A stretch of 64,000 bases of DNA. Origin: Caenorhabditis remanei. Taxonomy: Eukaryota; Nematoda; Chromadorea; Rhabditida; Rhabditidae. Below are positions 1 to 10,900 of this stretch, one piece after another. The position numbers and the translations under genes were made by a program. Position 1 is the stretch's first letter; each line of letters begins with the position of its first letter. The notes under the pieces are model-generated. The model was given only the letters and a program-made list of their open reading frames with translations. It did no database searches and was not told where the DNA came from. The stretch covers positions 2,852,001 to 2,916,000 of the forward strand of contig NC_071332.1 of NCBI RefSeq assembly GCF_010183535.1, in the 5' to 3' direction.

Positions 1-120
1 ATTGTAGGGGTTACTGTAATTTTTTTTTCATTTTTCTGAAGAAATTTTGGTGAAAAATTGGTCAACTTTGAATCTACGTAGCTGTCTCGGTTGAGCTTCA
101 AATTTTGTGAAAATATTATG

Positions 121-396
121 GTTGTGTAGATCAAAAATAGGGCTACATTTTTGCAGTTAAAAGTTTTTTGATAGCTCTTCACGCTGTCGAGATACAACGG
201 GTTTCCTGAGACTACCCTGTAGGCGAGAGAGTGTGCAAAAAGAGGAGGGCGTCTCGCTTCTCTGCGTCGCTCCCCCTCCCTCTCTCTCGCAGCTATCTAC
301 ATGGGGTAACTTTGAAGCCCCGTATCTCTGTAGGGTGAATAGCTATCAAAAAACTTTCAATTGCAAAAATCTAGCCCTGTTTTTGATCTACACAAC
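121..396. repeat. FB-A foldback copy at left edge (reference description)
   Basis: FB-A copies share this order: TGTAGATCAAA, CTACATTTTTGTAGTTGACA, TTTTTGATAGCTATTCACG and a GAGATATGCGCCTTTAAAG block. A purine-rich loop follows (GAGAGAGTGTGCAAAAAGAG, GAGGGCGTCTCGC, TTCTCTGCGTCTC), then the mirrored blocks back to TTGATCTACACAAC. Typical length is 250-290 bp. This copy is complete, with a small variation (GCAGTTAAAAG) in the left arm. Confidence 0.8.
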
Positions 397-636
397 TAAT
401 ATAATTTGGAGCTGATTGAACATTATATAGCAGAGTTATAAGCTTCCAAAGTTGAACTTTTTTTATTTTTTCGAAAAATCTACTAACATTTAAACTCATT
501 GATGCAATAAGTTTCCATTAACGATGAGAAGAAAAAGAAGAATCCAATTGATGAACATGTTAGCTGTAGGTAGAAGTCACATCTGAACTCAAAAAATTGG
601 AGGGTGGCAAGTACGCTCTAATGATAAGTGACTCAC

Positions 637-1453
637 CGATTGGGGTACCTCAGAAATATGGCGTGGAACGCTGTGACCAACCCGAAAGTCGCATTAATAA
701 ATGGGAATAATAGGAAGAATAGAGGGGAGCAATAGGCGATGTGAGATCCACCAAGTGCGAATTCGAACTGAAAAAAAAGAGATTTTGGGTAAATGCGCTC
801 TACTGACAATGACATATTTTTACTTTCCAGATAAATCCTTCTGATTGCAAGTTGATGCAAATGCGCTCTCTTGACAACTTTGTTATTTTGTCATTAGAGC
901 CCACTTGCTATCAGAAAACTTTTGCTTTAGTAAGTGCGCCTCATTGACAAGATTAGAGCGCGCTGGTCGCAGGATTCTATGAGTTTCGAAGTGCGCTCTA
1001 ATGACAATAACATTTTGTTTTACCATTGGAGCGCACTTGCTATCAGAAAAATGTTTCTAGCAAATGCGCTCTAATCACAACTTTTATGCTCTCAGTGGAG
1101 CGCACTTTCTGACACATAAACCCTTTGATAACAAGTGTGCTCTACTGATAAAGTTATTATTATAGTAACTTTGAAGCTTAAGATAAAGCAAATGCGCTCT
1201 GTTGCCAAGTTTCAGGTAATGTCAGTAGAGCGCATTTACATTATAGGAAAGTACGCTCCAAACTACAGAGTTGCCATTGGAGCGCACTTTCCAACACCTT
1301 CCGGTAAGTACGCTCCAATCACAATCTCCGTGTTATCAGTGGAGCGCACTTTCTAACATTGACAGCAAGTGCGCTCCACTGATAAGGTAAACTCACCACG
1401 GCCACCACCGCCAATAACGGATACAAACCCCATCGTGGTCCGCTCGATGCCAT
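637..1453 (-). CDS. Partial membrane protein gene, first two exons
   Basis: Exon 1 is 1397-1453 and starts with ATG; it encodes 19 residues beginning MASSGPRW with a hydrophobic run (LYPLLAVVAV), and ends in a GTGAGT donor. Exon 2 is 637-767, after a TTTTTTTTCAG acceptor, and encodes about 44 residues with one clear membrane helix (SPLFFLLFPFINATFGLV), ending in a second GTGAGT donor. The phases join (0, then 2). No third exon is visible between 636 and the window start, so the gene runs off the left edge. The spacing of hydrophobic segments would suit a nematode chemoreceptor or another multi-pass protein, but too little is present to choose. Exons are sure to a fair degree; family is unknown. 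Confidence 0.55.
768..1396. repeat. Cluster of GTGCGCTCTA-type decamers in an intron
   Basis: This intron of the left-edge gene, with its immediate flanks, holds about eighteen imperfect copies of a decamer close to GTGCGCTCTA or its complement TAGAGCGCAC. Examples lie near 614, 794, 860, 936, 992, 1027, 1063, 1097, 1136, 1190, 1226, 1251, 1278, 1308, 1341 and 1369. Both orientations alternate, usually followed by ATGACA or TTGCTATCAG. The spacing is irregular, so this is an array of dispersed motifs and not a classical tandem repeat. Confidence 0.6.
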
Positions 1454-1868
1454 TGAACTCAAAACACAAAGTTTTTTTGAAAAAATTTAAACAAAAATCC
1501 AAAAAAAACTAAAAGAGGACTAACGAGTCTCCGGATGAACGGACGGGCGGAGAAGAAGACGGGCGGAGCAAAAGAGTAAAACGAGAAGATTCTGGAGGGA
1601 AGGGAGGCGATGGATGGAGGCACACAATTTTTTCCCTTCTTTGGGAAAAGGCAAATCAAATTTTTGGGATTGTGAGGGAGGGGTGGGGGGGACTATGATG
1701 ATGATGATGATGGGTGGTCTTCGAGGAAATTTTTTGATTGAGGACATGTTTTTTTTTATGGGGACGGAGATAGTTGATTGGACTCTAACAGGGCAAAAAA
1801 TTTGGGTTTTTCCCTAAATTGAGCATTTTGGAGGGGAGGGTCAAAGGATTGTCATAAGGGGGGTCTAC

Positions 1869-1979
1869 ATGGTGTTGCCCCCGAATTAGAACCGCCCGGA
1901 TCAAAACTGGTACGAATCAGAACCGATTAAAAAAATGGTTTCTAGATTTGACGGCGGTTCTAATTCGGGACTGCACCAT
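1869..1979. repeat. Short foldback (palindromic) element
   Basis: The arm CCCGAATTAGAACCGCC at the left is mirrored by GGCGGTTCTAATTCGGG at the right, with ATGGTG/CACCAT further out. About 110 bp, non-coding. It is one of several unrelated palindromes in the 1454-4907 intergenic stretch. Confidence 0.6.
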
Positions 1980-2051
1980 CACGATTGAGAAATAGCGTGG
2001 GAAACGGCGAGACGCAGAGAAGGAGGTTTTGAAACTGGGACATTTTTGCAA

Positions 2052-2178
2052 GCGCATAAAGTTATGGGCGGAGCTTAAACTGCAAGCTTAATTAAGCGGC
2101 GCGGTTCTAAGTTTTGTTTTTTTTCCAAATTAAGAACCGCGCCGTTTGCAGTTTTAGCTCCGCCCACAACTTATGCGT
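2052..2178. repeat. Short foldback element
   Basis: The outer arms GCATAAAGTTATGGGCGG and CCGCCCACAACTTATGC and the inner arms GCGGCGCGGTTCTAAG and TTAAGAACCGCGCCG pair with each other across a T-rich loop. No coding content. Confidence 0.6.
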
Positions 2179-2551
2179 GTTCCAGCCCGCGAATTTTTTT
2201 TTGAAAATCGAACACTTTTGACAATTTGTCAGACGTTCTTCTAATTCAGAATCATAATAAATCCAAAATTTGACTTTTTGCAACAAAAAAAAAACAACAA
2301 ATTCGAAAAAACTTGAATTTTGACTTTTGGTCTCAATCAACCGGGCCAAGCCGGTCCAAGAAAAAGTATAGGAATCCCCAAAGTTGCCAAATGACTGGTT
2401 TCAACACGTCCCTGTTTTCCAAATACTGATAGCTTACCTAGACTAAAGGGAGGATTTCGAAAATCTGGAAACATGTTTGGATATTCCTTCGAAAATACTC
2501 AAAAACTCCCTTAAAAATCGAATTTTCAGCGCAAAAATGCTCGAAATAACC

Positions 2552-2768
2552 AGTGCTGGCCGAACTTTTTGTTTTTTTGTGTTTCTAGGCTACCGAAAGT
2601 TCTTCCACCGGTTCATTTCGTTATTATTCTTTAATTTTTCGTGTTTTCAGTGTTGTCAGCCTATCCATACTGTGAAAAGGATGCATTTTAAGAAAAATTA
2701 TGAGAAAAACTGGGGGAAAAAACGTTCCGTGGCCTTGAAACCCAAAAAACAAAAGTTCGGCCAGCACT
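2552..2768. repeat. Foldback element with AGTGCTGGCCGAAC ends
   Basis: Terminal inverted repeats of about 20 bp (AGTGCTGGCCGAAC at the left, GTTCGGCCAGCACT at the right) extend into A/T tracts that also pair (TTTTTGTTTTTTT with AAAAAACAAAA). About 217 bp; a small non-autonomous DNA element. No clear target duplication was found. Confidence 0.6.
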
Positions 2769-3520
2769 AACTGTTTTCAGCATTTTTGGGCTGAAAATTT
2801 GTGTTTTTTGGGAATTTTTTTTGAGGTTTTTGTTCTTAAAAATTACCTGAATCTCTTGCAGAATTTAAAGTGTCTGTACACCAATTTTTGGATTATTCCT
2901 GCAGATTTTCAGTGAGATGGACATCCGGACGTACAGAGCAAAAGACAGACTGCAGAGAAATGATCATCTGAAATAATATACATAGGTTTATACAGATTTC
3001 AATGTCAGCTTCAGTTTTAGTTAGAATTCGCGTGAATTGAATTTTTTTTTTAAATCAAAAAGTTATCAACTACAAAAATGAAACTTTTTTTTTGATCTAC
3101 ACAAATAATATAAATCTTGAATTGTTTGAAAACAAATATTTCAAATTTTCTCAAAATTTTTCACTTTTTATCTTTCAAATTCTTCAGATCTTTCAGATTC
3201 GAAACTCACTACTCAATAATACACATATTTGCAGATTCCAGTATAGAAAAAAAACAAACGTTTCTATTCAATTTCGCAACAAAATCTGATGACCATCTGT
3301 CTGTGTATCCAGATGCCAAGACCCCCCCCCTGGTTTCACTTTTTAAGAGGATTTTTATTCGGGCAGATGAAGAAAAATACAAATTTATTTGAAAAAAATG
3401 AAACAAAATTCAATTTGATTTTCAAAATCAATCATTTTTGAGCTGAAAAATGTTCATCAAAATTTGAAAGCTTGTAGATCAAACATATGTTTTCAAATCA
3501 TTTCAAGTTTATATTATTTT

Positions 3521-3893
3521 TGTAGATCAAATCTAGCTCTACATTTTTATAATTGGAAGTTTTTTGATAACTATCCACCCTATTATGAATTCATTTTTAT
3601 CTGTGCATGAGAAGTCCGCGCCGCACTCGCGCGGCGACCACGCCCACCCCGATTTCAACGCTGCGTTCAATTTTTGAACACTGCTGCAAGAAATGGGCGT
3701 GGCCGCCGCGTGAGTGCGGCGCGGACTTCTCATGCACAGATAAAAATGAATTCATAATAGCGAGATATGAAAGTTTGAAGTTAACTATGGGCGCTCCCTC
3801 CTGCATCTTTAAAGACTCATATCCCAAAAGTGGGCGGAGCTATCAAAAAGTTGTTAACTACAAAAATGTAGCCCTGGTTTTGATCTTCACAAC
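3521..3893. repeat. FB-A foldback copy interrupted by another element
   Basis: The left FB-A arm (TAGATCAAATCTAGCTCTAC onward) and right arm (ending near TTGATCTTCACAAC) are both present but separated by the element at 3583-3757. Confidence 0.75.
3583..3757. mobile_element. TA-flanked foldback element nested in FB-A
   Basis: A 175-bp palindrome starts TTATGAATTCATTTTTATC and ends with its complement, ...GAATTCATAA; the inner arms are GC-rich (AGTCCGCGCCGCACTC). It sits between two TA dinucleotides (3581-3582, 3758-3759). Removing it with one TA restores the FB-A sequence CACCCTAGCGAGATATGA. TA target choice points to Tc1/mariner-type mobilisation. Confidence 0.75.
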
Positions 3894-4142
3894 TCATATA
3901 CTTTTGACCTTGTGAAACTGTACCCAGCTCTTCAAACCTCAATCCTAAAAACAAAAGCGAGCTTATCCGATTTTTGAGAAGAAAACATGTTTTTTGGAGT
4001 TTCAAATAGTTTGTTTGTCCGGATGTCTGTCTGTGTGTCCATCACATCCGGATGTCCAAAATCTTGTAAAAACAAGAAAAATTCTCAAGTTTCTGATTTC
4101 TTTAGATTCTCAATGTCCATCTGTGGATCCGGACATCTGACA

Positions 4143-4422
4143 GCTATTAGCCGAGCAAATTCGTTACAACTGCGCCCCACCGCAAACGAGAGAGTATCGG
4201 CGAGAGACGCAGATTTTTTTCTCGCGCCAACAATTATTTTCCCAGTTTTTGACCTATTTTCACTATTTTTCGAAAGTTTTTATGTAATTTGTTCTTAAAA
4301 ACAGCGAAAATAGGTCAAAAATGGTAAAAAATATTTGTTCGCGCGAGAAAAAATTCTGCGTCTCTCACCGATACTCTCTCGTTTGCGGTGGGGCGCAGTT
4401 GTAAGAGGGGGTGGGCCGCTAA
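4143..4422. repeat. Foldback element with CTATTAGC ends
   Basis: CTATTAGCCG at the left is mirrored by GCCGCTAATAG at the right. Inside, CAACTGCGCCCCACCGCAAA, GAGAGAGTATCGG, GAGACGCAGA and CTCGCGC each have a mirror partner. About 280 bp, just upstream of the unc-42 5' region. Confidence 0.65.
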
Positions 4423-4907
4423 TAGTGCGCTCCACCGCAATCATTTCTTAGCTCGTTTTTCAGTATTTGCAATAGAGCGCATTTTCTTTTTCTCATAATC
4501 CTATTTCTTCTCCCCCCTAAATCCGAACACATCTCCCTTATTTTCTATTTTCACTCCCCCCCTATCCTAATTGCGATTATCGCCACCCCGCCTAGGCTCC
4601 CCTTCCCGAATTCGGCTCCTTCCTAAACTCAATTATAGAGAGAGAGTCAACCTAAGTGGAAGAAGAAGAAGAGATAATCTAATCAAGGCTGTGTGCTCCG
4701 CCGTCGTCGTCTCAAACCAATCGCCTCGAAAAAGTGGGCGTGGCTTGGGTACCTATCCGTCGGGTAGGGAGGGGGGGTACGGTGTCGAGGGTAGAGGGAG
4801 GAGCAACCACCAGTCAGGGCCTCCACGCTCTCTTTCTCTTCAGAATACCCCCTTTCACCACGACGTCTTCTCACTACTTTACTGACGGTGCCGGCTCCGC
4901 GACAACG

Positions 4908-7900
4908 ATGAGCGACAATTTGTTGAACGGTGGTGGCGGTGGCGGCGGCGCTTCGACGGTCTCCCAGGTAAGAATTCTGGAGCTCTTCTGGAGCTTCTGG
5001 AGCCCCTTAACGATGCAAACGAAATAAACAGTAATACGATTTGGTGTGTGGCGCCCCCCTCTTTCCCCGACGACGAAGCGCCGAGAGCTCCATAATTAAC
5101 TTTTCTGGCGCTCAGCTCAGCACAATATTCTTGCCTTTTTCGGAAGACTTGTGTGTGTTGGGGAGGAGTCTCTGTGTGTGTGTGTGTCTTCCCCTCATAA
5201 ATTCATTATGGAAATTTGATTGTTAGATGCTCTCACGATCAGTGGCACACACACACACATACCCTCAGTTTGGCTTCTTTTTTGTGGATGGTGCTGGTGA
5301 TCAGCTTTTTTCTTTTGGTTTTTGGATTTTCTGGCATTTTGCAAATCATAAAATTTGGCGGTCAACAACTTTTCTATAGAATCCTCACAGCTTAATGAAA
5401 TAGGTAGGATCTTCCTATGATTATGAGCTTGACAGATTGGCGCGGTGTTAGGTACCGTAGGTGCCGTTTTACAGTGTCAAATGTATATTAGTTGTGTAGA
5501 TCATGTCTAGAGCTTCATTTTTGTAGTTGACAACTTTCTAATCCAAACACAACCTGGGGAGATAGGAGATATCTTGTGATCTATAACCTTATTGACTTCG
5601 GCTCAAGAAAGGAAGTGTTGGCACCATTTTATAGGGTCAGGTACTTTTTTTTGGCTCAGAAGTATATTAGTTGTGTAGATCTAGTCTAGAGCTTCATTTT
5701 TGTAGTTGACAACTTTCTAGTCCAAGTAAAACCTGGGGAGATAGGAGATATCTTGTGATCTACAAAGTCTCATTGATTGTGGTTGGCTATTTTTGAGGTC
5801 CCGTCACGATGTCACAAAATTTTCCAATGCGGTTGTATTTATATTTATTGTGTAGATTACGTGTAGAGCTTCATTTTTGTAGTTGACAACTTTTTGATAG
5901 CTATTCACCCTAGAGAGATATGAAGGTTCGAAGCTCACTCAACAACACGCCACACGCCACCATCTTTAAAGACGCGTATCTCAAAATCGTGAATCGCTAT
6001 CAAAAAGTTGTCAACTACAAAAATATAGCCCTAATCTTTATCTACACAACTAATATACTTTTGACGCTGTAAAAGTGTACTTGGCACTGTGCCAGCTCTA
6101 GATAAGGCTGCTCCTCTAGGTACCGTATACCAACACTTAGAACAACAAGGTCTGCGTTTCACTACTGAGCTGTAGTTTGCTACAATCACCTTATCTCTCA
6201 CGTCTATAACTACCGTATCCGCCGCTTAGTTTAGCACTAAGACTACGGAAAAGTACCGCCCGTACCAGCGTCCGTTGCTCACTGCCTGACGCGCTCAACA
6301 GCTTGAGATCCTAGTTGTAGTTTGCTACAGCTACCGTAACCCTAGCTCTGCGCCCTATAGCTATACATATCCGCCGTTTAGCTAAGCACTACAATAGGAG
6401 GTGTCAAGTTTATAAGCCTATGACTACGGTAGTCACGGAAGAGTGCGCTCACCACCATCAGATCCTTACAGTGATCCCGCCGATACCTAACCTACCGTAA
6501 CCCTTCCCCCAATTTCAGTTCCAAGAAAAAGTGAAAGATCTCGGCGTCTCCCTGCACGACTTCACCGCCTATTACCCGAGCTCTTTGGATGTTTCCGCAT
6601 CGCTTCGACCGATTTCCGATCCGTCAGGTTGGTTCACTTTTTTTGAGTTTTTAGAGGTTCTTTTGGGAGGAGCCACGAAAAATCGAAAATTACATCACTC
6701 AGAATATATCAGATTTGCGCGCGCGCGCGCGTGGGGGAGTCATATTTGATGTGGTGCCTCCTCTAGTCAGTCCACGGACCCTTATGACGGCTAGAGGTGT
6801 CCCCCTTTTTCATGTGTCAAGTGCTGGTTTTATTACACTTATGCAACCGTCAAAGGTATCCCACTGGGCGCTTAAGAGGGGCGTGTTGGTTTTGATGATC
6901 TTAGGATTCAAGATTCCGAGCCATCTGGTCTTAAGTCTTGGCACCTGTATGAATTTCTGAGGGCCGGGGGATTGTAAAAAGTTATTTTAAGGATTAGAGA
7001 GTGCAAGGCTTAGTGCGCTTAAAGTTTTAAGGGTCTGTGGTTTAAGTTTTTGTAAAAATTTGTAAATCCAAGAATCTCCGTTTTTTACTGCTAAAGGGTT
7101 TGAGGTCTCTGCCTGAGGACCCATACCTTTTGAGGTCACTAATGTCTGTAGGTGTGAAAAATCTGGAGGTTTTATGCTTAAAGGGGTCTGACGCCTAGGA
7201 TTGGGGGCTGATAAGATTTTGAAGCTTGAAAAACTTGAAATTCTGAAAATCTTTGGTTCAAACATCTGGGGACCTGTATACCCGGATCCAAGACCTCCGA
7301 GGCTTGAAGCTTTGAATCTCTGAAAATCAAGATATGTGAAAGTTTGAGCCTCGAAGTCATCGAAATCTCCGAGCTGAGAGTTATTTATGATTAAAGTTCC
7401 TAAATTGTGATAGCCTACGAGTTTTAGGATCCGAGGATTAGAATTTGAGACTTTTAGCTCTAAGATCTGAAATTTTCGATATCCAAGAGCTTGAAAATTT
7501 AAAAATTTGAGATTCTGAAATTTTGAGACCCAAAGTTCGGGGTTCGCATACTTGTCAACGGGCCGACACGAGCCGACACGGGCCGGCTCGTAACTCGCGT
7601 CAAAATGAATATTATGAGCTGAAAAATATACCAAAATGTAGATCTCGACGAGTTCTATGGCCGTGGCCTACTACGGGCCGGATGTCTATCCGTTAATATG
7701 CCGCGGGCCGGGCTAGAATGGCTTTCTTGGCCATTTTCGCGTTTTTTGGCACTTTTTCCCGGCCCGCGGCACATTAACGAATAGCCATCCGGCCCGTAGT
7801 AGGTCACGGACATAGAACTCGTCGAAATCTACATTTTGGTATATTTTTCAGCTCATAATATTCATTTTGACGCGAGTTACGAGCCGGCCCGTGTCGGCTC

Positions 7901-10900
7901 GTGTCGGCCCGTTGACAAGTATGGGGTTCGAAATTCTAGAAGCCTAAAACCCTAAAACCTGGAAAACGTGGGATCCCCGAAATCTTGAATTTTAGAATTT
8001 TGGAGATTACTGACAATTTATGAATCTGTGAATTTGAAATTCTGAAACCTGAATGTATTGGTGTTTTAGAAATCTGAAAATATAAGGGCTTCGTTGATAT
8101 TCGCTCCAATTTCTCTAAGATCCAAGGCTCCGAATCTCTAAGGCTTCGACAGTTTCATTCCTGAATATTCAAGAGTTTGAGGATCTGAGGTTCCGAGAAT
8201 TCTAAAATTCTGAAATCCCTAAAATCTAAGAAATCGAACTTTCTGGTTTCAACATCTTTAGATCCTGACTCCGCTAGCCTCCAATAGTGCGACGTTTCAA
8301 GTTTCTGACGTTGGAGGATTCTCGGAATCTGAAGCTCCTGAATCCTGAAATTCTCTCTGACTTAGTTTACTGGGTCCTGAGGGTCCAGGTCTCTGAAGGT
8401 CTAAGGTTCCGACATTTCGATGCTCCAAGGTTCTCAAAATCAAGGATCCTGAAACTCTTGAAACCCTGAACATCCTCCCTGTCCTAGTTTACTGGGTCCG
8501 AGAACTCTGAGGCTCTGAAGATCCGAAATCCTAGAGTACTGAAATCCTTAAAACCCGATTCCTCTAGGAATTTTCGATCCACCCAGGCCCTAAGGATCCG
8601 ATATTCAGAAGTTTCAAGACTCTGGGAATCTGAGTCTCGGAGACCTCCCAGCTCCGAGCGACCCGCTGACTCCTCTAGCCCGTTCACTGAGACAGAGGAT
8701 CTGAAAATCAGAAGCGCCTAAGATTCAAGACCTCCCAGCTCCATAATCTCCGCAAGCTCTGTCCGCACCAACTCTGTGACGGTACTCCCCCCCCCTCTCG
8801 AAAAATTCAATGGAGCATGTGCTCTTCTTCTCCTCCTCACCCACCCAATTATGACGCCTGTTGCCAGATGCTCACTCTTATCCTTTTCCTCCCCCCCCCC
8901 CATTGTATCCTTTCCTTCAGTCTTCTTGACTTTGCGCGAAGTGTCCCCCCCCCCCTTTTTCTTATTCACTTCTCGATTAGTAGCCAGGGTGTCTACCCCT
9001 AATCCTAAAAACATAACACAACCACAATGGATTATTACGGTAAGACAAGCGCAAATTTCGAAATATTTCCCCCCTGAAACATCTGTTCCTTAAGACTTTC
9101 CATTTTTAAGCCTCTCTCTCGTTTTGCAGATGGGGCATTCAAAAAGATTAAATCCGAGGGCATCGGCGGTGGTGGATCGGTTTTTGGATCGTCGATTGCC
9201 GGGGTCACGAATACGCCAGCGAGGTGAGTCTGAACACGAAAAATTTTTCTAAGGGGTTACGGTAGTTGAGTTGGGCTGGCGCGCCTTTGACGCGTTGGGT
9301 TACTGTAGCGTTCTTAAATAGGCTGGCGCGCCTTTTGGCGACCAGTACAGTATGATAGGGTTACTGTAGTATTTGTAAGTCGGTTAGGCTGGCGTACCTT
9401 TGACGCGTTTTTTGCTACAGTTGGAAGTCTAGGATCTCATCACAAAGTTTAGGATTTCGAAGTTCTGGTTGCTGGGTTACTGTAGGTACAGTATTTCTGA
9501 TGATTTGGAGTTACAGTAATCCTAACTACAGTGAGCTGAGTTCAGTTTTTGAGAAAACAATTGAAAACTCGAATATTTTCAGCATTTTCTGAAATTTTTG
9601 AAATTTGAAAAATCCAAATTTTGAAAAGTTGCTCAACTTTGATCAATCCTAATTCAGCGTCCTGATGCTTAAACTTAATGAACTTTTTCGCAAAATGTAG
9701 ATCAAAGCAGGATTCACATTTTTGTAGTTGACAACTTTTTTATACAACAAAATCCTAAAAAGTTATGAATGTTTTTAAATAGGTATTAAATTTTGGACAA
9801 AAATTTTTTGGTCGATTTCAACTAGACGTAGCTATGCTCTAGAGGGTCCCACTGTGCTAGAATTAAATTTTTTGAGTAGATCAAATCTAGATCTTTATTT
9901 TTGTAGTTTACAATTTTTTGATACGATGGGATCCTGAAAAGTTATAGCGTGATTTTTAAGACCAACCAAAATTTTTTAAAAATTTCGAAAAAAAATTTTT
10001 TTGAATTTTTTGAATCATAGGTTTTCTCACTAACAACAATAACCCCAACTACCGTAACCCGGTCTCTCGTTGCAGGCTGTGTAGCCTAGAGCGACCCGAA
10101 TCAGAGCGTCTCAATTCCAGGCGGAGACATCGGACGACGTTCACCCAGGAGCAACTTCAGGAGTTGGACGCCGCGTTTCAAAAGAGTCATTATCCGGATA
10201 TCTATGTTAGGGAGGAGTTGGCCAGGATCACCAAGTTGAATGAGGCGAGAATTCAGGTGAGATTCAAAAAAAGAAAAAAACTTGAGCTTGGGGGAAAACT
10301 CGAACCCGCGACCTGTTGCGCAACAGGAGCGCGCGTTCCCGGGTCGACCACCGGCGACAGTTTCTACCGATAGGGTGGAGGGCGTATAAGTTTCTGAGCT
10401 TTCCTGAGGACTACCACACGCGCCTCCGACACGCCAGCCTCCTGAGACAATAGTAGATGAAATCTAACATAACATGTGCACTAATTTGTTGTCTTCCTGT
10501 GTTGTGTTCATCATCTTATTCCCCCTTTTCCACTTCGTATTCATCTCTTGTATTGTTAATTGCTGCCTTCTCTATAAGAGGACAGATAGTTGTGCCATCC
10601 CGGCTGACCACCTACTGTGCGCTAAATATCCACCACTAAACATCTGGAGGGTTCAGGGGGGAAGGATTAGTCATTGAGCTTGTGTGAAGTCACTCAGGGA
10701 TGAGATAATTGGTCAGAGAGGGAGGGGATTCTGGATTTAGTCTTGGTGATCTAGAAGCTGGAGACGATAAAGCTGGAAATTGAGGGATTCACAAGGGCTG
10801 GCGTGCCTGAGACGCGTTTTGGATTTTTTAGGAGATTTGAGGGAGAAGGCTGAAGAGAGTAGTTGAACAATGACACTAGAAAATTTTGAAAAAAATTTTT

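Noticed and set aside
1681..1720. Short ATG repeat as a coding start
   Set aside because: The (GAT)n tract in a G-rich stretch gives an M-rich frame on one strand and I-rich on the other; no supporting exon signals.
6987..7634. A 215-codon antisense open frame inside unc-42 intron 2
   Set aside because: It consists of degenerate repeat words (KFQNLKF, KFQILEL) and ends in an FB-B transposon arm; there are no domain features or splice signals, so it is a by-product of the repeat tract.
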